This document shows positions 60,838-64,000 of a DNA stretch of 64,000 nt, one piece after another. The position numbers and the translations under genes were made by a program. The stretch lies in contig NZ_JAHWDQ010000001.1 in assembly GCF_019312595.1 (NCBI RefSeq), positions 124,001 through 188,000 on the forward strand, in the 5' to 3' direction. The notes beneath the pieces were generated by a model. That model saw nothing but the letters and a program-made list of their open reading frames with translations. It searched no databases and was not told the origin of the DNA. The DNA comes from Zhongshania aquimaris (GTDB taxonomy: Bacteria > Pseudomonadota > Gammaproteobacteria > Pseudomonadales > Spongiibacteraceae). Every line of letters begins with the position of its first letter. Position 1 is the stretch's first letter.

Positions 60838-63465
60838 GTGCTCGAAGCATATCGGAAACACGTCGACGAACGCGCCGCGCAAGGCATTGTTCCCCAGCCA
60901 CTCAACGCTGAACAAGTCGCGGGCCTAATCGAGTTGCTCAAAAATCCGCCTGCTGGCGAAGAAGCAACCCTTGTTGACCTGATCTCCAACCGTGTACCAC
61001 CAGGCGTTGACGAAGCCGCCTATGTTAAAGCAGGTTTCCTCGCCGCTCTGGTAAAAGACGAAGCAAGCAGCCCGCTAATCAGCAAAGAAGTTGCCGTTAA
61101 GCTCTTAGGCAATATGCACGGCGGCTATAACATTATCACCTTGGTAGAACTCCTCGACCACGCTGATTTAGCTAAACTCGCCGCCGAAGAACTCAAGCAC
61201 ACCCTGCTGATGTTTGATGCCTTCCACGATGTAGAAGAAAAATCGAAAGCCGGAAATGCACTGGCGAAAGAAGTTATACAAAGCTGGGCCAATGCTGAGT
61301 GGTTCACGAATCGCCCCGAAGTACCAGAAAGCATAGTAAATACCGTTTTTAAAGTCACTGGCGAAACCAATACCGATGACTTATCACCAGCACCAGACGC
61401 ATGGTCACGCCCAGACATCCCGCTGCACGCATTGGCGATGTTCAAAATGGAACGCGACGGCATCAAGCCAGACGTCCAAGGCAGTGTTGGCCCACTAACG
61501 CTGATCAAAGAACTAGAGAAAAAAGGCCACCCTATCTCCTTCGTTGGCGATGTTGTCGGTACGGGTTCTTCGCGTAAATCAGCAACCAACTCGGTACTGT
61601 GGTTCTTCGGCGACGACATGCCCGGCGTACCTAACAAGCGCTCTGGTGGTGTTTGTATTGGCAGCAAAGTGGCACCGATCTTCTACAACACCATGGAAGA
61701 CGCTGGTGCATTGGTTTTCGAAGCTCCGGTTGACGACCTAAGCATGGGCGACGTCATTGAAATCCGCCCATACGACGGCGTGATCAAAAATGTTGAAACA
61801 GGTGCGACACTGAGCACCTTCGAACTGAAGTCGCCTGTACTGTTAGACGAAGTTCGCGCTGGCGGCCGTATCAACCTGATTATCGGTCGCGGCCTAACGG
61901 CTAAAGCTCGCGAATCACTAGGCCTTCCTAACTCTACCCTGTTCCGTCTGCCAGAGCAGCCCGTCGACACAGGTAAAGGCTATACCTTAGCGCAAAAAAT
62001 GGTTGGTCGCGCTTGCGGTCTGCCTGAAGGCGAAGGTATTCGTCCAGGCACGTACTGCGAACCGAAAATGACCACCGTGGGTTCACAGGACACCACTGGC
62101 CCAATGACCCGTGACGAGTTGAAAGATCTGGCCTGCCTTGGCTTTTCTGCCGATCTGACCATGCAGTCTTTCTGCCACACCGCGGCCTACCCCAAGCCAA
62201 TCGATATCGACACCCAGCATAATCTGCCTGACTTCATCATGACCCGTGGCGGTGTATCGCTGCGCCCAGGCGACGGCATCATCCACAGCTGGCTGAACCG
62301 TATGCTGCTGCCTGACACGGTCGGTACCGGTGGCGACTCACACACTCGCTTCCCCATGGGTATCTCTTTCCCGGCGGGTTCTGGTCTGGTTGCCTTCGCT
62401 GCAGCTACCGGCGTTATGCCACTGGATATGCCTGAATCTGTATTGGTTCGCTTTAAAGGCAAAATGCAGCCCGGTATTACCCTGCGCGATCTGGTTCACG
62501 CCATTCCTTACCAAGCCATTAAAGAAGGTCATCTGACCGTTGAGAAAAAGGGCAAGAAGAACATCTTCTCTGGCCGTATTCTCGAAATCGAAGGTTTGGC
62601 CGGTCTGACCGTTGAGCAGGCATTTGAATTGTCTGACGCCTCTGCAGAGCGCTCTGCAGCCGGCTGTACTATCAAACAAGGCATTCCAGAAATTTCTGAA
62701 TACCTACGCTCGAACATCACCCTGCTTCGCTGGATGGTAAGCGAAGGCTACGGCGACAAGCGTACCTTGGAGCGTCGCGCTGCCAATATGGAAGCGTGGC
62801 TGGCCAACCCGAGCCTGCTTGAAGGCGATGCCGACGCCGAGTACGCCGCGGTTATTGAAATCGATCTAGACCAGCTAAAAGAGCCCGTTGTGTGCTGCCC
62901 TAACGACCCAGATGATGCGAAATTATTGTCTGAAGTTGCCGGCGACAAAGTCGACGAAGTTTTCATCGGTAGCTGCATGACCAACATCGGTCATTTCCGC
63001 GCCGCCGGTAAACTGCTAGACGCTAACAAAGGCAGCTTGTCCACCCGTTTGTGGTTATCACCACCAACTAAAATGGACCAGCACACTCTAATGGAAGAAG
63101 GTTATTACAATATCTTCGGCGCATCTGGTGCTCGTATGGAAATGCCTGGTTGCTCATTGTGCATGGGTAACCAGGCACGTGTGGCCGACGGCTCAACCGT
63201 ACTTTCTACGTCTACGCGTAACTTCCCCAACCGTCTCGGTAACGGCGCCAATGTCTACCTAACCTCTGCTGAATTGGCATCAGTTGGCGCAATCTTGGGC
63301 CGCCTGCCAACACCGGCTGAGTATATGGAATACTGCAAAGATCTGGATGCGATGTCTGGCGAAATTTATCGCTACATGAACTTCGATCAAATTGCGTCTT
63401 TCCAGAAAGGTGCGGAAGAAGGCAAGCGTATTGCATCGGTAGAAATTACTGAAGTAACTATGTGA
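60838..63465 (+). CDS. acnB: Aconitate hydratase B (aconitase/2-methylaconitase)
   Basis: Isomerises citrate to isocitrate and can hydrate 2-methylaconitate. The 875-residue protein (E. coli 865) starts [15 protein letters not shown], close to E. coli MLEEYRKHVAERAAEG. It has the N-terminal HEAT-like domain, the swivel domain and the iron-sulfur core with Cys in [13 protein letters not shown] and [12 protein letters not shown]. The GTG at 60838 is chosen for this match and AGGAG upstream; a GTG at 60799 is unlikely. Apo-AcnB binds mRNA in E. coli. A terminator follows. Confidence 0.96.
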   Translation: MLEAYRKHVDERAAQGIVPQPLNAEQVAGLIELLKNPPAGEEATLVDLISNRVPPGVDEAAYVKAGFLAALVKDEASSPLISKEVAVKLLGNMHGGYNIITLVELLDHADLAKLAAEELKHTLLMFDAFHDVEEKSKAGNALAKEVIQSWANAEWFTNRPEVPESIVNTVFKVTGETNTDDLSPAPDAWSRPDIPLHALAMFKMERDGIKPDVQGSVGPLTLIKELEKKGHPISFVGDVVGTGSSRKSATNSVLWFFGDDMPGVPNKRSGGVCIGSKVAPIFYNTMEDAGALVFEAPVDDLSMGDVIEIRPYDGVIKNVETGATLSTFELKSPVLLDEVRAGGRINLIIGRGLTAKARESLGLPNSTLFRLPEQPVDTGKGYTLAQKMVGRACGLPEGEGIRPGTYCEPKMTTVGSQDTTGPMTRDELKDLACLGFSADLTMQSFCHTAAYPKPIDIDTQHNLPDFIMTRGGVSLRPGDGIIHSWLNRMLLPDTVGTGGDSHTRFPMGISFPAGSGLVAFAAATGVMPLDMPESVLVRFKGKMQPGITLRDLVHAIPYQAIKEGHLTVEKKGKKNIFSGRILEIEGLAGLTVEQAFELSDASAERSAAGCTIKQGIPEISEYLRSNITLLRWMVSEGYGDKRTLERRAANMEAWLANPSLLEGDADAEYAAVIEIDLDQLKEPVVCCPNDPDDAKLLSEVAGDKVDEVFIGSCMTNIGHFRAAGKLLDANKGSLSTRLWLSPPTKMDQHTLMEEGYYNIFGASGARMEMPGCSLCMGNQARVADGSTVLSTSTRNFPNRLGNGANVYLTSAELASVGAILGRLPTPAEYMEYCKDLDAMSGEIYRYMNFDQIASFQKGAEEGKRIASVEITEVTM

Positions 63466-63497
63466 GTGCGATGCAAGTCTTTGACTTAACTCGTTAA

Positions 63498-63526
63498 AAG
63501 GAAGCCGCCTTCGGGCGGCTTTTTAA
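63498..63526 (+). terminator. Terminator of acnB
   Basis: AAGCCGCC pairs with GGCGGCTT around a stable TTCG tetraloop, followed by TTT. It lies about 35 bp past the acnB stop. Confidence 0.92.
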
Positions 63527-63695
63527 CGTCTGCGATTTATATAAACTCAAACAACTAAAAAAATGATGTCTTTCTAAAGGATTGAACGATAAACACGCCA
63601 GCTAAACTTCATGTGTTTTTTTAAAAATCCTTCTAAACAAGCATAAAACACAGCCCTAAAAAATACTCAAAACGTCATTATTATCTTGGCAATTG

Positions 63696-64000
63696 TTAGA
63701 ATGACTTAGGTGCGTAACCGGTAACTTCCGTTATGCCCATCTCCTTACCTAATGCCGTCAAAGGATGAACAACGATAAGGCCGCGTATAGACTTTTTAAA
63801 CTTGCCCATATCGGCCTGCTCGACTTTAGTAAGCACTCGATTAAAAGCCAGCGCCTTCAAAGCTTCAACCTGAGCAGAATTATTACGACTCTGCATACCT
63901 TTAATACTGGCGATCTTCTTGTTCACTGTTGCCAGCTCACGCTTAAACTGAAGAACCAGAGGCTGATTATCCTTGGCCTTCGCGTCATCTAATTTCCGTC
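63696..64000 (-). CDS. yibL: YibL family ribosome-associated protein (5' end outside window)
   Basis: About 101 C-terminal residues are visible; the frame is open to the window edge, so the start lies beyond base 64000. The segment NRVLTKVEQADMGKFKKSIRGLIVVHPLTALGKEMGITEVTGY matches the C-terminus of E. coli YibL ([37 protein letters not shown]) as I recall it. The visible N-terminal part is charged and helical. YibL associates with ribosomes; its role is unclear. It converges on acnB, about 170 bp beyond the terminator. Confidence 0.85.
   Translation of the reverse strand, partial: RKLDDAKAKDNQPLVLQFKRELATVNKKIASIKGMQSRNNSAQVEALKALAFNRVLTKVEQADMGKFKKSIRGLIVVHPLTALGKEMGITEVTGYAPKSF

Noticed and set aside
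61125-61667. 180-codon minus-strand frame
   Set aside because: Antisense of acnB, Ser-rich shadow.

Overview
This is a chromosomal window from a gammaproteobacterium. TmcA, FimV, MiaE, RMF, DUF2789, the scpA-scpB-rluB block and a Pho regulon with enlarged PstA and PstC all point that way. The mid-range base composition, marine-type nitrate uptake genes and outer-membrane genes suggest a marine Cellvibrionales/Spongiibacteraceae-like organism; that placement is inference. Most of the window is core genome. It opens inside gltA (citrate synthase) and nearly ends with acnB (aconitase B).

Layout. 1-7.5 kb: gltA end, small envelope and unknown genes, an SDR oxidoreductase, cinA and a lone cobalamin-type radical SAM enzyme. 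7.5-13.5 kb (minus): a four-gene operon of overlapping or nearly touching genes ending in tmcA and a HIT protein, then an RluA-type pseudouridine synthase and fimV. 13.8-17 kb: an MFS exporter and an AbgT transporter. 17-25.9 kb (minus): phoB-phoR and pstS-pstC-pstA-pstB-phoU, with three Pho boxes and a terminator after pstS. 25.9-28.2 kb: purU, qmcA and an NfeD partner. 28.3-34.3 kb: ygiQ, a cold-shock gene, a PagL-like lipid A deacylase, rlmKL and rmf. 34.4-38.4 kb (minus): rnm-yciO-scpA-scpB-rluB. 38.5-41.7 kb (plus): a run of small envelope and metabolic genes ending in an unusual PdxJ.

41.7-45.2 kb holds the most unusual locus. A secreted OmpA-domain protein carries about ten 16-residue SGN-type repeats and sits directly upstream of a FhaC/ShlB-type outer-membrane transporter, in the same order as two-partner secretion operons. 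The transporter lacks a visible signal peptide and the usual RGY/RGF loop motif. A tRNA Pro-Arg-His operon follows, then folD, a DUF374 acyltransferase, vanZ-like, cysS, glnS, ppiB and lpxH. 53.6-59.1 kb is a nitrate ABC transporter followed by a NasS-like sensor and a NasT-like ANTAR regulator, behind a near-consensus sigma-54 promoter; no nitrate reductase is present. The window ends with miaE, a DUF1289 protein, a 371-bp non-autonomous inverted-repeat element next to the acnB promoter, acnB, and a yibL gene cut by the window edge.
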